Source: JAGQZY01 sp964588335
GTDB taxonomy: Bacteria; Bdellovibrionota; Bdellovibrionia; Bdellovibrionales; JAGQZY01
Length of the DNA stretch: 64,000 nucleotides
Assembly (NCBI GenBank): GCA_964588335.1
Contig: CAZPOV010000020.1
Coordinates: forward strand, 1 to 64,000
Reading direction: 5' to 3'
Part shown: positions 35,629 to 44,543 of the stretch, piece by piece
How positions within the stretch are numbered: position 1 is the first letter of the stretch
How the letters are laid out: each line of letters opens with the position of its first letter
Position numbers and translations under genes: made by a program
Notes under the pieces: model-generated
What the model saw: the letters and a program-made list of their open reading frames with translations, nothing else
Databases searched by the model: none
Told to the model about the DNA's origin: nothing

Positions 35629-35765
35629 GGCGTGAAAGCCTTTACTGAGGTTCCTGAAATCAAGACCGGGCTCCTGCCCTTGCCGGCATTTCGCCCTTTG
35701 GGCGAAAACGCGTCACGCTTGCCGGAGTCTTGATTTCAGGAACCTCAGTAAAGACTTGTCGTGCC
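35629..35765. repeat. Structured palindromic element, copy 1
   Basis: Perfect 27-bp inverted arms at 35640-35666 and 35727-35753 enclose a ~60-bp core. The core has its own hairpins: GGGCGAAA paired with TTTCGCCC around AAA, a short GCG/CGC hairpin, and GGGC/GCCC. The core is nearly identical, in the opposite orientation, to that at 41876-41938, while the arms differ. It lies between the convergent genes ppa and the SDR gene, so it may also act as a two-way terminator. No protein-coding potential was seen. Confidence 0.85.
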
Positions 35766-36736
35766 TAAGATTTCCACCACTTTACGAAGTCGGTCATGGC
35801 TTGTTGGTTTGAGACTTTGGGTTGGTAGTTGAGTTTGGTTTTTACTTTTTCAATATTCATGGTCATAGTGTAGGCTGAGACCGCTAATTTTACAGGAAGA
35901 ATTCTGGGTTCTCTTTTGATTTTTAAAGTTTTGCAAACAACCTCGTTGAACTGAGCCATCGGCATCAATACACCCAACGGCCATCGCTTCCTTTGACCGT
36001 CCATTCCGACTTTTTCTAATCCTGTTTCGATAAAATTCCAAAAATTCACCGGATCGCCGTTGGTCACATTGTAAACCTCTCCGAATGCTTCAGGCTCGAC
36101 GTGCAAACAACGCTCCAGGAGCTCCACCAGATTGTCAATGGATGTGAATTCCGCCAGATTCTCTCCGTTTCCCACTTGCACCAGGCGACCTTGTTTGCGC
36201 ATTTCAATGACTCGTGGAAACCAATTGCGGTCGCCAGCACCAATAACACCTCTCGGTCTTAACGACAGAGTTAATAGTTGTTTGCCATGAGCTTGGCTGA
36301 CGATCTGTTCGGCTTGATATTTCGTCTCGGCATAAGCGTTTATAAATTGTTTGGGGATGTCCTGCTCTTTTAGGTCCCACTGATCTTTATAAGCTGTATA
36401 AACCGACGGTGACGATAGGTTGATAAATCGTGTGACCGAACTGTTTTGACAGGCCTTCACAAGATTGTCGGTGGCTTGTACGTTGCCTTGATAATAATCC
36501 ACAAAAGGTCCCCAGGTGCCCGCCTTGCCTGCACAATGGATGACGACATCCATATCTTTAACGGCCGTACGACATTGTTCGCTATCAAGCAAATCCAATG
36601 GGCGATAGTGGCCAGCAAAATCTTTTGGTTTGTTTTGTCCGCGTCCACTACCGTAGACCGAGTGCGCCTTTTTTTGCAGATGCTTGGCTGTGGCCTCGCC
36701 GATAAAGCCACTCACCCCTGTGATTAGTACATTCAT
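35765..36736 (-). CDS. NAD(P)-dependent epimerase/dehydrogenase (extended SDR)
   Basis: 323 residues from the ATG at 36736, which places the Rossmann motif VLITGVSGFIGEATAKHL at the N-terminus; a longer frame to 36784 adds 16 residues without support. The active-site Tyr-Lys pair is in YAETKYQAEQ, and the Ser in INLSSPSVY. The C-terminal half resembles 3-beta-HSD-type SDRs (VGNGENLAEFTSIDNLVE, YNVTNGDPVNFW). The substrate is unknown; a sugar nucleotide or a sterol-like lipid are both open. The stop is within the palindromic element. Confidence 0.85.
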   Translation of the reverse strand: MNVLITGVSGFIGEATAKHLQKKAHSVYGSGRGQNKPKDFAGHYRPLDLLDSEQCRTAVKDMDVVIHCAGKAGTWGPFVDYYQGNVQATDNLVKACQNSSVTRFINLSSPSVYTAYKDQWDLKEQDIPKQFINAYAETKYQAEQIVSQAHGKQLLTLSLRPRGVIGAGDRNWFPRVIEMRKQGRLVQVGNGENLAEFTSIDNLVELLERCLHVEPEAFGEVYNVTNGDPVNFWNFIETGLEKVGMDGQRKRWPLGVLMPMAQFNEVVCKTLKIKREPRILPVKLAVSAYTMTMNIEKVKTKLNYQPKVSNQQAMTDFVKWWKS

Positions 36737-36823
36737 AACAATGCAATGACAGGACAACCTTAGAAAATCAAGAAATGTCTTCACTTTACTTTGTTGTTTC
36801 TTTGCTAACAGTTGTTTTCTACT

Positions 36824-37246
36824 TTATTCACAGAGGGTGAGATCTTCGAGACGCTCCGGGGCTCCAAGGTTCATCCACGCCGCCATCAAATTGATGTTTT
36901 CATCGCTGACTGGGGGAGCGGCAAAAGGCATGCGACCACTGTCCATAGAATTAAAGATCTGTTGCAAGTGGGCGGTGACACCAGCGAAGTTGGAAGTATT
37001 GATTCCTGCGGCTGGAGAATTTCCACCGTGGCACTGAGTGCAGGTGGTGGAGAAAATGGCTTGATTGACATCTTGAAAATCAACCAATTCCATTTCCGAC
37101 GGCAGGCAATCAAGGTTTGTCCCCGTATCCTCTTTTCCCATACCGTCGCCTAAAGTTGTTTCGTCGTTGATCGATTCCGGACGTTGATGGGTCGCCGAAC
37201 AAGCAACCAGCCCAAAAACAAAGAGTATAAGTGTTAGTTTTTTCAT
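36824..37246 (-). CDS. Small c-type cytochrome lipoprotein
   Basis: 140 residues from the ATG at 37246, preceded by GGGGAG. The signal ends in the lipobox L-V-A-C (LFVFGLVACSATH). One haem-binding motif, CTQCH, is at about residues 69-73, with a likely axial Met in GRMPFAAPPV. There is a C-terminal Cys. The single short domain fits a class I cytochrome c or a cytochrome-like 'Planctomycete c' domain. Redox partners are unknown. Confidence 0.8.
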   Translation of the reverse strand: MKKLTLILFVFGLVACSATHQRPESINDETTLGDGMGKEDTGTNLDCLPSEMELVDFQDVNQAIFSTTCTQCHGGNSPAAGINTSNFAGVTAHLQQIFNSMDSGRMPFAAPPVSDENINLMAAWMNLGAPERLEDLTLCE

Positions 37247-37409
37247 AAACTCCCCCCTTGCGGCCCACACCGGGCAGCATTTTCCGCTGAGACGCGACTG
37301 AGCCGACTTCCAACGGTCGGCTGTTGAAATTACAATAGGCAAAAAAGGGTCTCGACGGAACGAACATGAGCTGGTAAAAATGTTGCGATTTGTGGTGATA
37401 AGGGGGATC

Positions 37410-39185
37410 ATGACCACCGAACATCTTTACCAACAAGCCCATTTTCAGAAGTTAAAAACCCAGGGAAAAACTGATATTTATCTGCTTGCGGCCCATTGCT
37501 TTACAGGCGATCACCAACGCACCCGGTGGTTGGCCGAAGATCTGCTTCCGCAGGCCACAGCCGAGGAACAGGCCTTTATAGGGTTTCACTTGGGTGTGAG
37601 CCTGACGCGAACCTCGAATTACAAAAAAGCCGCGCGTGTCTTTAAACGCAATATGGAGCTAGCAAAACAGCATCCTAATAATGCCATGATTTGGTTTTTA
37701 GCTTGGCAGGGTCTTGGCTTTTTTTATTACTTTTTTTCGCGTCATAGTCACAGCTTACAGGCGGCTCAAAAAGCGCGGCGCGCTCTTGAAAAAGTGAAAG
37801 ACCCTGGCAACAAAACCTTGTTTGCGATTTTATGCTTAGACCTGGAGGGGCACAATTTAATCCATCGCTTTCGCATCCACAAAGGTGTGGAGGTGTTACA
37901 AGAAGCTCTCGATATCGCGCAGAAAAACGGTGTGGAGTCTTTTGCTCATTCTTTGCAACTGTCCATTTTACTGTACACATGCAAATACATTAAAAAACCG
38001 AACCAGGCCATTCCGCTGCTCAAACAAGCTTTGCAAGAAACCGCCACCGATGACGACTACTCTCGTTCGGAGCTGGTGTGTCTAATCTCAAACCTTTTAA
38101 TGCTGACCGGAGAATTTAAACAGGCGCAGGATTATTTATCAGACCACTATCAGGTGATCTATAAAACCGAGAACAAAAGACAAATGGGCCATTTGAATTT
38201 TCGTATGACCTATAATATGTATCGCCGTGGCTCTTTCGAGCAGGCTCTGTATTTAGCCAAGACAGCTCGCTCCAATCTTAATTCAATCACTGACCGAAAC
38301 TTGGTTGCAAAAATATTGGGTCTTGAAATCAAAATTTTAGAAGCTATGGGAGAACCAACCGGTGAGTCGATCGTTACGCTGAAACAGCTTGAAAGTAAAA
38401 TTGAAAGCATGATTTCACTGCGCGCCAACAATAGAACCTTAAAACAACGCGCCTCTTTCAACGAGGGTGAAGATCGTTGTGGCGACCTTATTGATCGCCT
38501 GCATGGAAAAAGATCAAAAAATGTTTACAAAGAAATTATCCAAGGCGGCTACTATGGTCTGCTCATGGATTTCTTTGACCGAAAACCGGGTGATGAATTT
38601 ATTATCGTCAACGCCCCCGATGGTCACTGCGTGGTTAATACCAAGGAGCGATGCTATGTGGTTGACAAAAAATTAGGACCCACCCTGACAAAGCTTCTTG
38701 TCACCGTCGGTGGTGGCGAAAGCACGAAAGAAAAATTGATTGAAAAGGTTTGGGGATACTCAGAATATGACCCGCTACGCCACGATTCCTTGATCTACAC
38801 CTCAATGGCGCGCCTGCGCAGTCTACTCAACATCGACGAGAATCGGCTTTTTTTCGACGGTCAAAGCTACCGCTGCAGTCTCAATATTGTTGATGACCTT
38901 CTCGGAAACACAGCTGCAGAGGTGACCTCTGATTCGAATAAGAAAACTCAAATGTTGACGGCCGACCCTTTTGCGCGAGAAATCTCGTCAAATTTGAATT
39001 ACCGACAGATACAAACATTAAAAAATAGACAAATCGAATCGATTTCTGTCAAAAACTACTCCAATCAGTTTGACGTGACGACGATGACAGCCTTACGCGA
39101 CTTAAAATTACTCTGTGAGTTAGGCTATTTGAAAAAAACCGGCCGAGCACGCTCGACACGCTATTTGAAATTATTCAAACCATGA
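37410..39185 (+). CDS. TPR-repeat regulator with two winged-helix domains
   Basis: 591 residues from the ATG at 37410, which follows AAGGGGG. The first ~370 residues are TPR-like helices (YKKAARVFKRNMELAKQHP, GVEVLQEALDIAQKNG). An OmpR/PhoB-type DNA-binding domain is at about 415-490 (LVTVGGGESTKEKLIEKVWG and SLIYTSMARLRSLLNID). A second helix-turn-helix closes the protein (MTALRDLKLLCELGYLKKTG), resembling winged helices of Fic/DeoR type. No receiver domain. Likely a cytosolic one-component regulator with the TPR part as sensor. Confidence 0.75.
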   Translation: MTTEHLYQQAHFQKLKTQGKTDIYLLAAHCFTGDHQRTRWLAEDLLPQATAEEQAFIGFHLGVSLTRTSNYKKAARVFKRNMELAKQHPNNAMIWFLAWQGLGFFYYFFSRHSHSLQAAQKARRALEKVKDPGNKTLFAILCLDLEGHNLIHRFRIHKGVEVLQEALDIAQKNGVESFAHSLQLSILLYTCKYIKKPNQAIPLLKQALQETATDDDYSRSELVCLISNLLMLTGEFKQAQDYLSDHYQVIYKTENKRQMGHLNFRMTYNMYRRGSFEQALYLAKTARSNLNSITDRNLVAKILGLEIKILEAMGEPTGESIVTLKQLESKIESMISLRANNRTLKQRASFNEGEDRCGDLIDRLHGKRSKNVYKEIIQGGYYGLLMDFFDRKPGDEFIIVNAPDGHCVVNTKERCYVVDKKLGPTLTKLLVTVGGGESTKEKLIEKVWGYSEYDPLRHDSLIYTSMARLRSLLNIDENRLFFDGQSYRCSLNIVDDLLGNTAAEVTSDSNKKTQMLTADPFAREISSNLNYRQIQTLKNRQIESISVKNYSNQFDVTTMTALRDLKLLCELGYLKKTGRARSTRYLKLFKP

Positions 39186-39240
39186 CAAAACTTGAAAGGT
39201 TTGGTAAGAAATTGAGCAATCACTTCCAAGGGGGAAGACA

Positions 39241-39834
39241 ATGAAGGTATTAATTTTTATAGGCATCCTGACAGTCACACTCTCGACCTGGGCCCAAAAC
39301 ACGACCCATGATGGCGTCTACCAAGTTTTGGATAGTGAAGGTCACATCGTTGAATTTTTCTCGGAACTGCAGTTTGAAGGCGACAACTTTGCCGAAGCCG
39401 AGACCATCACCCTTCTTTTCCCGGAAACCTTGGCCGGAGAATCAAACCGGATTGAATTGGAGAATATCGATGGCACCTGGCTGGGGCACCCTGACCTTTT
39501 TGAATCCTTGGAATGCCAAGCCGATGAGGTCTATGATTTTTCGTGTTTTATGGTTTTTAACAGTGAAAACCTTTTGAAAACCGAAAAATGGACAGCCGCG
39601 CAAAACCATATGACATTGAATGCGTTTTCAGGTTTTCTCAATGCCAGTGCGGCTGTGCCGGAGGTGGGTGCGGGCGTTTTAAAGGTCAACAAACTGAAAG
39701 CCCAACAAGCCCTTGAAGCCCAGGGTTTTGCAGGCGAAGTCTTGGAACATCGTTTGAGTGTGGTCGATCAGTTCTTCAGTGAGCCCATTGGCTGGATTCG
39801 TTATCGAAAAAGCGGAGTCTACTCTCTGGACTAA
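39241..39834 (+). CDS. Secreted protein of unknown function
   Basis: A 197-residue protein with a signal peptide (MKVLIFIGILTVTLSTWAQ). The mature part is acidic with two Cys (SLECQ, FSCFMV). AAGGGGG is 7 nt upstream of the ATG. The gene follows the TPR regulator by 55 bp and may be co-transcribed. No family was recognised. Confidence 0.7.
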   Translation: MKVLIFIGILTVTLSTWAQNTTHDGVYQVLDSEGHIVEFFSELQFEGDNFAEAETITLLFPETLAGESNRIELENIDGTWLGHPDLFESLECQADEVYDFSCFMVFNSENLLKTEKWTAAQNHMTLNAFSGFLNASAAVPEVGAGVLKVNKLKAQQALEAQGFAGEVLEHRLSVVDQFFSEPIGWIRYRKSGVYSLD

Positions 39835-39995
39835 ACCCACTCTGTAAGTTAACGAACAGTCGTATTGTTTCAAGGAAACGGCTCGATCCTGTTTAGTGAT
39901 CTCATTCTGAAATTTTCAAGAACTGATCGATTAAAATTCCGTATTATATAGAGATTTCATTAACGAAAATCACTTGTAAGACCGATAGATTGAAT

Positions 39996-41813
39996 ATGAA
40001 ATCATGTTTGTTAGGTCTTTTTCTAATCCTTCCCTTGGCGTTGTCGTGCACTAAAAAAAGTAGCGATCATGCGCAAGTTAAAATTCAATTTGATAGTTCT
40101 ATTTTCAAAAATGATGACCCATTAGCAAAAACAGTGAGTGCCGCCAGCGCTCCCGATTGGGGCGTGGGCGATCCCGCCACTCTATCGGAGGTTCAATGCT
40201 GGGGTGTTTTTGTTGGCGGCCCTGAAACAAATATGCAATCCAGTCGATGCAAAAACCCCAATGGCGATGTTGTTGCGCGATTTGGCCCACGCGCAGGTTT
40301 CTATCCTATTGACGAAGCCGGAGTCGTCAATGTTCCAAAAGGTAAAGATCGACTTTTCTACTTAATGGCCATGGCCTCCGCCGATGGCACCTGCCATGCG
40401 GGCTTTGACCAAGAGGCCGATATTGAATTCAGCAATTTTTCAGCCCCTTACATCATTGCTAAGACCAAAACAGATGTTTTGGAAAACAAAAAGAATGTCT
40501 ATCTTGAACTGCAAAACGTTTTTTCTAGTCAAAACAAAATTGACGATTGTGACTTTATCAAACCCGGACTTCCAGACCCCAATTTGCAAGTGACTCTCTT
40601 TCAATCGAATCGCAATATTTGGATTGCCGGTAACCCCGTTCCACGCACCGTTACTTTCACTCACAATTTGGGAACGGCCTATTGCTCAAACGACGACCTC
40701 AATTTCAGTGAATGCAGCAGCGGAACCTACACCTGGGCATGGGCTGATGCCACCAACACCCACACCATTCGAATCGAAGATGAAAATGGCTATATTTTAG
40801 ATTCCTTCAGTTTCACCCCCTCCAATGAATACCCCTCCCTGTCTCCAGGAACCTGTGATCTGACCATCACTGACGGCGACTCTTTTTCTTCCATCGCCTC
40901 TCCTTTACTCGGGACGGGAAATATTATTTGCGTTGACGATGGCATTACCATTTCTGAAGCCAGTGCGGCACTAGGAATGGGAGACAGCAATTATCTGATT
41001 GTCCCCTATGGCGCTACCGCCACTTTCGAGAACACAAGCGCCATTAACTCCATGTTTAACTTGGCCTCCGGAAACAACAACAACCATATTTATGGACTGC
41101 AGATTATCAGCGCTTCGGCCAGCTCTGCGACATTTGACATCACGGACGCAACAGGTACAAAGTTGGTCGATGTGGAAATCATCAACAACAATGGCGGCCC
41201 CGCTTTATCACTTTATACAGCCTCCGCCGATATCAATGCTGAGGTCTATAGCAGCGCTCTGCGAGCTAATGGCGGGACCACTGGAATTGGACTCAGAACA
41301 TCATCGTCCACGGCGTCAATCAAACCTATCGTTCTTGTTTCTGACAATAGCACTCTTGAGGGAACCAGCTTTGGTTTTCAAGCCCTACAGGCTTCTGAGC
41401 TTCAAATCGAAAACAGTCACATAGAGGGCCTTGGTAACAGTAGTTTTACCTTTGGTTTGTGGCAAAGAGCCGATGTCAAAGTCGCGAATTCAAGGATCGT
41501 CGACAACAATGGCTGGGGCGTGCAACTGGGTTGCAATTTTAGCGCGACCCCTTTGAATCTAGAAATCAGTGGCAACACGTTTGTAAGAAACAACGTCGCC
41601 GGTTCACAGGCTGCTGGAGCGGCCCTCGGCTTCAATGATTGTGGTGTAAACTATGGCCCCGTTACCATCGATTCTGCAGACAATGACAATATCTTTTGTG
41701 CGGTTGATCCAATGATCGCTACCTTTGGATCAATTCGCCAAGACAATGATGCTCACTCTCCAACAAGCACCTTTATGCCAGGCCTCTACACGGTTCAAGC
41801 TTGCCCACTTTGA
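39996..41813 (+). CDS. Lipoprotein with parallel beta-helix domain
   Basis: 605 residues from the ATG at 39996 (a TTG sits two codons upstream). The signal ends at LALSC, a plausible though not ideal lipobox. The first half has Cys-containing beta domains (QCWGVFVGG, DDCDFIKPG). The second half (about 300-590) shows repeated short strands ending in N or G (VDVEIINNNGGPALSLYTAS, IENSHIEGLGNSSFTF, VANSRIVDNNGWGVQL), typical of a right-handed beta helix. No catalytic motif was identified. It faces the LAS peptidase gene with a palindromic element between. Confidence 0.75.
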   Translation: MKSCLLGLFLILPLALSCTKKSSDHAQVKIQFDSSIFKNDDPLAKTVSAASAPDWGVGDPATLSEVQCWGVFVGGPETNMQSSRCKNPNGDVVARFGPRAGFYPIDEAGVVNVPKGKDRLFYLMAMASADGTCHAGFDQEADIEFSNFSAPYIIAKTKTDVLENKKNVYLELQNVFSSQNKIDDCDFIKPGLPDPNLQVTLFQSNRNIWIAGNPVPRTVTFTHNLGTAYCSNDDLNFSECSSGTYTWAWADATNTHTIRIEDENGYILDSFSFTPSNEYPSLSPGTCDLTITDGDSFSSIASPLLGTGNIICVDDGITISEASAALGMGDSNYLIVPYGATATFENTSAINSMFNLASGNNNNHIYGLQIISASASSATFDITDATGTKLVDVEIINNNGGPALSLYTASADINAEVYSSALRANGGTTGIGLRTSSSTASIKPIVLVSDNSTLEGTSFGFQALQASELQIENSHIEGLGNSSFTFGLWQRADVKVANSRIVDNNGWGVQLGCNFSATPLNLEISGNTFVRNNVAGSQAAGAALGFNDCGVNYGPVTIDSADNDNIFCAVDPMIATFGSIRQDNDAHSPTSTFMPGLYTVQACPL

Positions 41814-41837
41814 TAACTTAGACAAAATCTATTCGGC

Positions 41838-41975
41838 GCGAGTGGTGGCCTTGGGTGAGTCTCCCCTTATCAAGACTCCGGCAAGCGTGACGCGTTTTCA
41901 CACGCAGGGTGAAATGCCGGCGAGGGCATGGAGCCCGCTCTTGATAAGGGGAGACTCACCCAAGGTCCCCACCCA
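41838..41975. repeat. Structured palindromic element, copy 2
   Basis: Perfect 27-bp arms at 41849-41875 and 41939-41965 flank a core that begins CTCCGGCAAGCGTGACGCG. Compared with copy 1 the core is almost the same, but the inner hairpin TTTCGCCC/GGGCGAAA is replaced by TTTCAC/GTGAAA, and arm bases differ in pairs. Only the innermost arm bases (ATCAAGA) and some inner positions are shared. It sits between convergent genes, like copy 1. Confidence 0.85.
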
Positions 41976-42002
41976 TCGAATAACTCTATGTATTTTCAGT
42001 CA

Positions 42003-43190
42003 TTAATTTTCAGAGGGCGTTCCTCGGCGAGGCGCTCGCGGCACCCGTGATGTGGACTGATTGAAGTGACAGATGTTGGGGTCACGATTGAACTGCTGTT
42101 GACACTTGCGCCGATTGGCAGCGTTGTCGCGAATACAAACATGCATGTGATCGTCGTGGTGAATCAAGTTTCGAAATCCTAGGCTGCTTAAATTGGGATC
42201 GTTAAAAAACATTTGTGGAGTGCCATTGCCCCCAGGCCGCGGAGTGGTTTCGATTCCCCACTGGACTAGCATTTGCGCGAAGCGCCCAGTTAAGGCACTG
42301 GAGTAGCTGCCGCTGTTGACAGTCACGCCTTGATCAAGACCGTGCCCGGGTCGGCGCATCGGCCAGATGTCCATACACTCACCATTGTTATGGGAAGCAT
42401 GGGGCCACTCGCTGGGTTCACGACCATTGTGACCAAAATCACCGTACATGATTCGACAGTTCGCCTGATTGCCACGGCAAACCTCTTGCTGCCACTGTTG
42501 AGATGCGCCAGCAAATAAACAGGCCGTGGTTGGATTCAAATAAGGAGGAGTTCGATGCCCGCGGATATGGAATCCACCGCAGGGTCCGGTTCGATCACCT
42601 GCTCCCGACATGGGCAACTGATATCGACTGTCAGAACCTCTCGGCCCATCGGGCGAGGCTTGCGGGAAAAATTGGTAAAAGTTTTCACCACTATTTATGG
42701 GATTGGGTATTCTTGGGTCGCGCGGAAGGCGCGGTGTGCGTGGCGGTGTTTCTCCCCCAACGCGCAGCCCATCATCTGGCCGACGGCCCACCGGCTGTGG
42801 CACCCCTTGGTGGTTGACTGGAGTTAAACGAATCTCATTGCCATTGGGCGTGTTCCTTTCCGGGATCAGTGTTCGAGGCTGACCTCCCGGTGGCAGCAGG
42901 AGAAGAGGGTTTCCTAAAAAGGCTGCGATAGAGACAAAACTAATAGAACCACCTTGCTGGATCTGGACATAGCCATTGGCAGTGATCCGCAAGCAGCGAT
43001 AAGGTTGATTGCGTCTTAAAAAACTTCCCACATTCCCATTGTTCACCACATTGGTATCATCAGTGGGGGAAACATAGACCGGAATTTGTCGCGAGCGAGC
43101 ATCCTGGCGAAGAACACAGGCTAAGGAGGGATCGGAAATGAGAATAATGAGTGCCAGACCAATAGCCTGTTTAAAGTATTTTCTAAGCAT
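42003..43190 (-). CDS. Secreted LAS-type metallopeptidase with SH3-like domain
   Basis: A 395-residue exported protein. A signal peptide (ALIILISDPSLACVLRQ) is followed by an SH3-like domain (about 30-90: IPVYVSPTDDTNVV, YRCLRITANGYVQI) and a long Pro/Arg/Gly linker. The C-terminal domain has H267-x6-D274 (SHNNGECMDIW) and a distal HHDDHMHV at about 342-349: the zinc set of the LAS family (MepA, M15). Role inferred: peptidoglycan hydrolase. The Cys are numerous and probably form disulfides. The catalytic set is complete. Confidence 0.75.
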   Translation of the reverse strand: MLRKYFKQAIGLALIILISDPSLACVLRQDARSRQIPVYVSPTDDTNVVNNGNVGSFLRRNQPYRCLRITANGYVQIQQGGSISFVSIAAFLGNPLLLLPPGGQPRTLIPERNTPNGNEIRLTPVNHQGVPQPVGRRPDDGLRVGGETPPRTPRLPRDPRIPNPINSGENFYQFFPQASPDGPRGSDSRYQLPMSGAGDRTGPCGGFHIRGHRTPPYLNPTTACLFAGASQQWQQEVCRGNQANCRIMYGDFGHNGREPSEWPHASHNNGECMDIWPMRRPGHGLDQGVTVNSGSYSSALTGRFAQMLVQWGIETTPRPGGNGTPQMFFNDPNLSSLGFRNLIHHDDHMHVCIRDNAANRRKCQQQFNRDPNICHFNQSTSRVPRAPRRGTPSEN

Positions 43191-43221
43191 GGTTTCCTAT
43201 CGGTTGTTTAGAAATGATACT

Positions 43222-43374
43222 TTACTGGGAATTGCGCAGGTAACTCATTAATATCCCTAACAAACCCACCCCAAAAATGCAGGCATTGATCCAATCTCCG
43301 TTATTCATCTTGTAAAACAGAAACGCCCCACCCAGGCAGCCGAAAACCAAAACTGCTGTAAAGACATCACGCAA
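43222..43374 (-). CDS. Small membrane protein
   Basis: A 50-residue frame starting at TTG (43374), which has GGAGGA six nt upstream. A GTG at 43413 gives 13 more residues but has no SD. Two hydrophobic segments (VFTAVLVFGCLGGAFLFY and ACIFGVGLLGILMSYL) are joined by a short Asn/Asp loop. Function unknown. Confidence 0.45.
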   Translation of the reverse strand: MRDVFTAVLVFGCLGGAFLFYKMNNGDWINACIFGVGLLGILMSYLRNSQ

Positions 43375-43487
43375 AATTGCTCCTCCAGGACCACCTGATA
43401 TCTTTCCTGCCACATAAAAAAAGGATATTGTCGACGCGTGGAAAGAGTGATCTAAACTCTCACCACACTTTCATCAGGAGGCTCCAG

Positions 43488-43678
43488 ATGCAACAAAAAA
43501 TAACCCTATTTTGGCGCCGATTGTTTTGAATATTTTTTTAGTGCATGCCTTAATGGCGCCAGAGGGATTGCCAATAGCTTTGTTGATTGGAATTCTTGAA
43601 ATTTACTTAGCCTTTTTCGCCAAGCCTTATTGTGATATTATTTTAAAAATTTTCAATCAACCGAAAGCGAGGGCTTGA
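43488..43678 (+). pseudogene. Frameshifted small membrane-protein gene
   Basis: AGGAGG is followed 5 nt later by an ATG at 43488, but this frame stops after 13 codons. In the -1 frame, from the A6 run at 43495-43500 onward, an open hydrophobic frame continues to the TGA at 43676-43678 (PILAPIVLNIFLVHALMAP, then LPIALLIGILEIYLAFF). One extra A in the run would join both into about 63 residues. It is therefore a frameshifted gene, a homopolymer sequencing error, or a slippage-dependent gene. Confidence 0.5.
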
Positions 43679-43694
43679 AATAGGGAATTCCAAC

Positions 43695-44432
43695 TTGCGT
43701 GTGATTTCAATGGTTCCCAGTTGGACCGAGACTCTGGTTGCCGCCAACGTCAATGTTGTCGGTCGCACTCGGTATTGCATTCATCCTCAAACCCCAGTTT
43801 CTAAAATTCCTATTGTTGGCGGCACCAAAGATTGGGATTTGCAAAAAATTCAAGATCTCAATCCTGATCTTTTAATTTTGGATAAAGAAGAAAATCCGAA
43901 ATTTATGGCTGAGCAAAATGAAATTCCCTGGAAGGCCACGCATATTGAAAGCATCCAGAACCTTCCTGCCAACTTGCTAGATCTGGTTGGAACTCTTTCT
44001 GCCCCGAAACTCAATGAGTACGCCCAGCGTTGGCAAAATGTCATTGCTCGTAAAAGCCAAACCGAAAGTGACTTTAAAGAACTTCCTGGTTTGATTGAAT
44101 GGGGACGACAGCCGACTGAGACTATTGACACCATTCTTTATGTCATCTGGAAGGACCCATGGATGGTTGTCAGCCGTAACACTTTTATTGGCAGTGTTCT
44201 GGCACATCTTGGATTACCGATTCCACAGATGGCGAGCAAGTATCCTAAAATCAGTCTCGATGATTATGATCCCAAAAAGACCCTACTGCTTCTCTCCTCT
44301 GAGCCGTATCCGTTTTTGAAAAAAAAGAAAGACATTCAAGATCTCCCTTTTCCTTACGCCATCGTCGATGGCGAGAGTTTCAGTTGGTTTGGGTTGCGTT
44401 CTCTGCAGTTTTTAGAGGAGCAATTGCGCTAG
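43695..44432 (+). CDS. BtuF-like helical-backbone metal/cobalamin-binding protein without signal
   Basis: A 245-residue protein resembling the cobalamin-binding protein BtuF or siderophore-binding proteins: VISMVPSWTETLVAANVN, VGRTRYCIHP, VGGTKDWDLQKIQDLNPDLL and ISLDDYDPKKTLLLLSSEPY. These proteins normally have a signal peptide; here the frame starts directly at the fold (TTG at 43695), so it may be cytoplasmic. The ABC permease and ATPase are not nearby. It could scavenge or sense corrinoid. Start is uncertain (GTG at 43701 also possible). Confidence 0.75.
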   Translation: MRVISMVPSWTETLVAANVNVVGRTRYCIHPQTPVSKIPIVGGTKDWDLQKIQDLNPDLLILDKEENPKFMAEQNEIPWKATHIESIQNLPANLLDLVGTLSAPKLNEYAQRWQNVIARKSQTESDFKELPGLIEWGRQPTETIDTILYVIWKDPWMVVSRNTFIGSVLAHLGLPIPQMASKYPKISLDDYDPKKTLLLLSSEPYPFLKKKKDIQDLPFPYAIVDGESFSWFGLRSLQFLEEQLR

Positions 44433-44543
44433 ACCACCCTCCTTCTTGAAAAAATACCCCCCCTTAAATAATCGAATTTATAAACTTTGCCAAAACCAGT
44501 CTTTTTTATAATGATCTGGTGAGGTTTTCGTTAAGGTTTCGAG

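Noticed and set aside
43375..43413. GTG start 13 codons upstream of the small membrane protein
   Set aside because: No SD before it, whereas the TTG at 43374 has GGAGGA six nt upstream.
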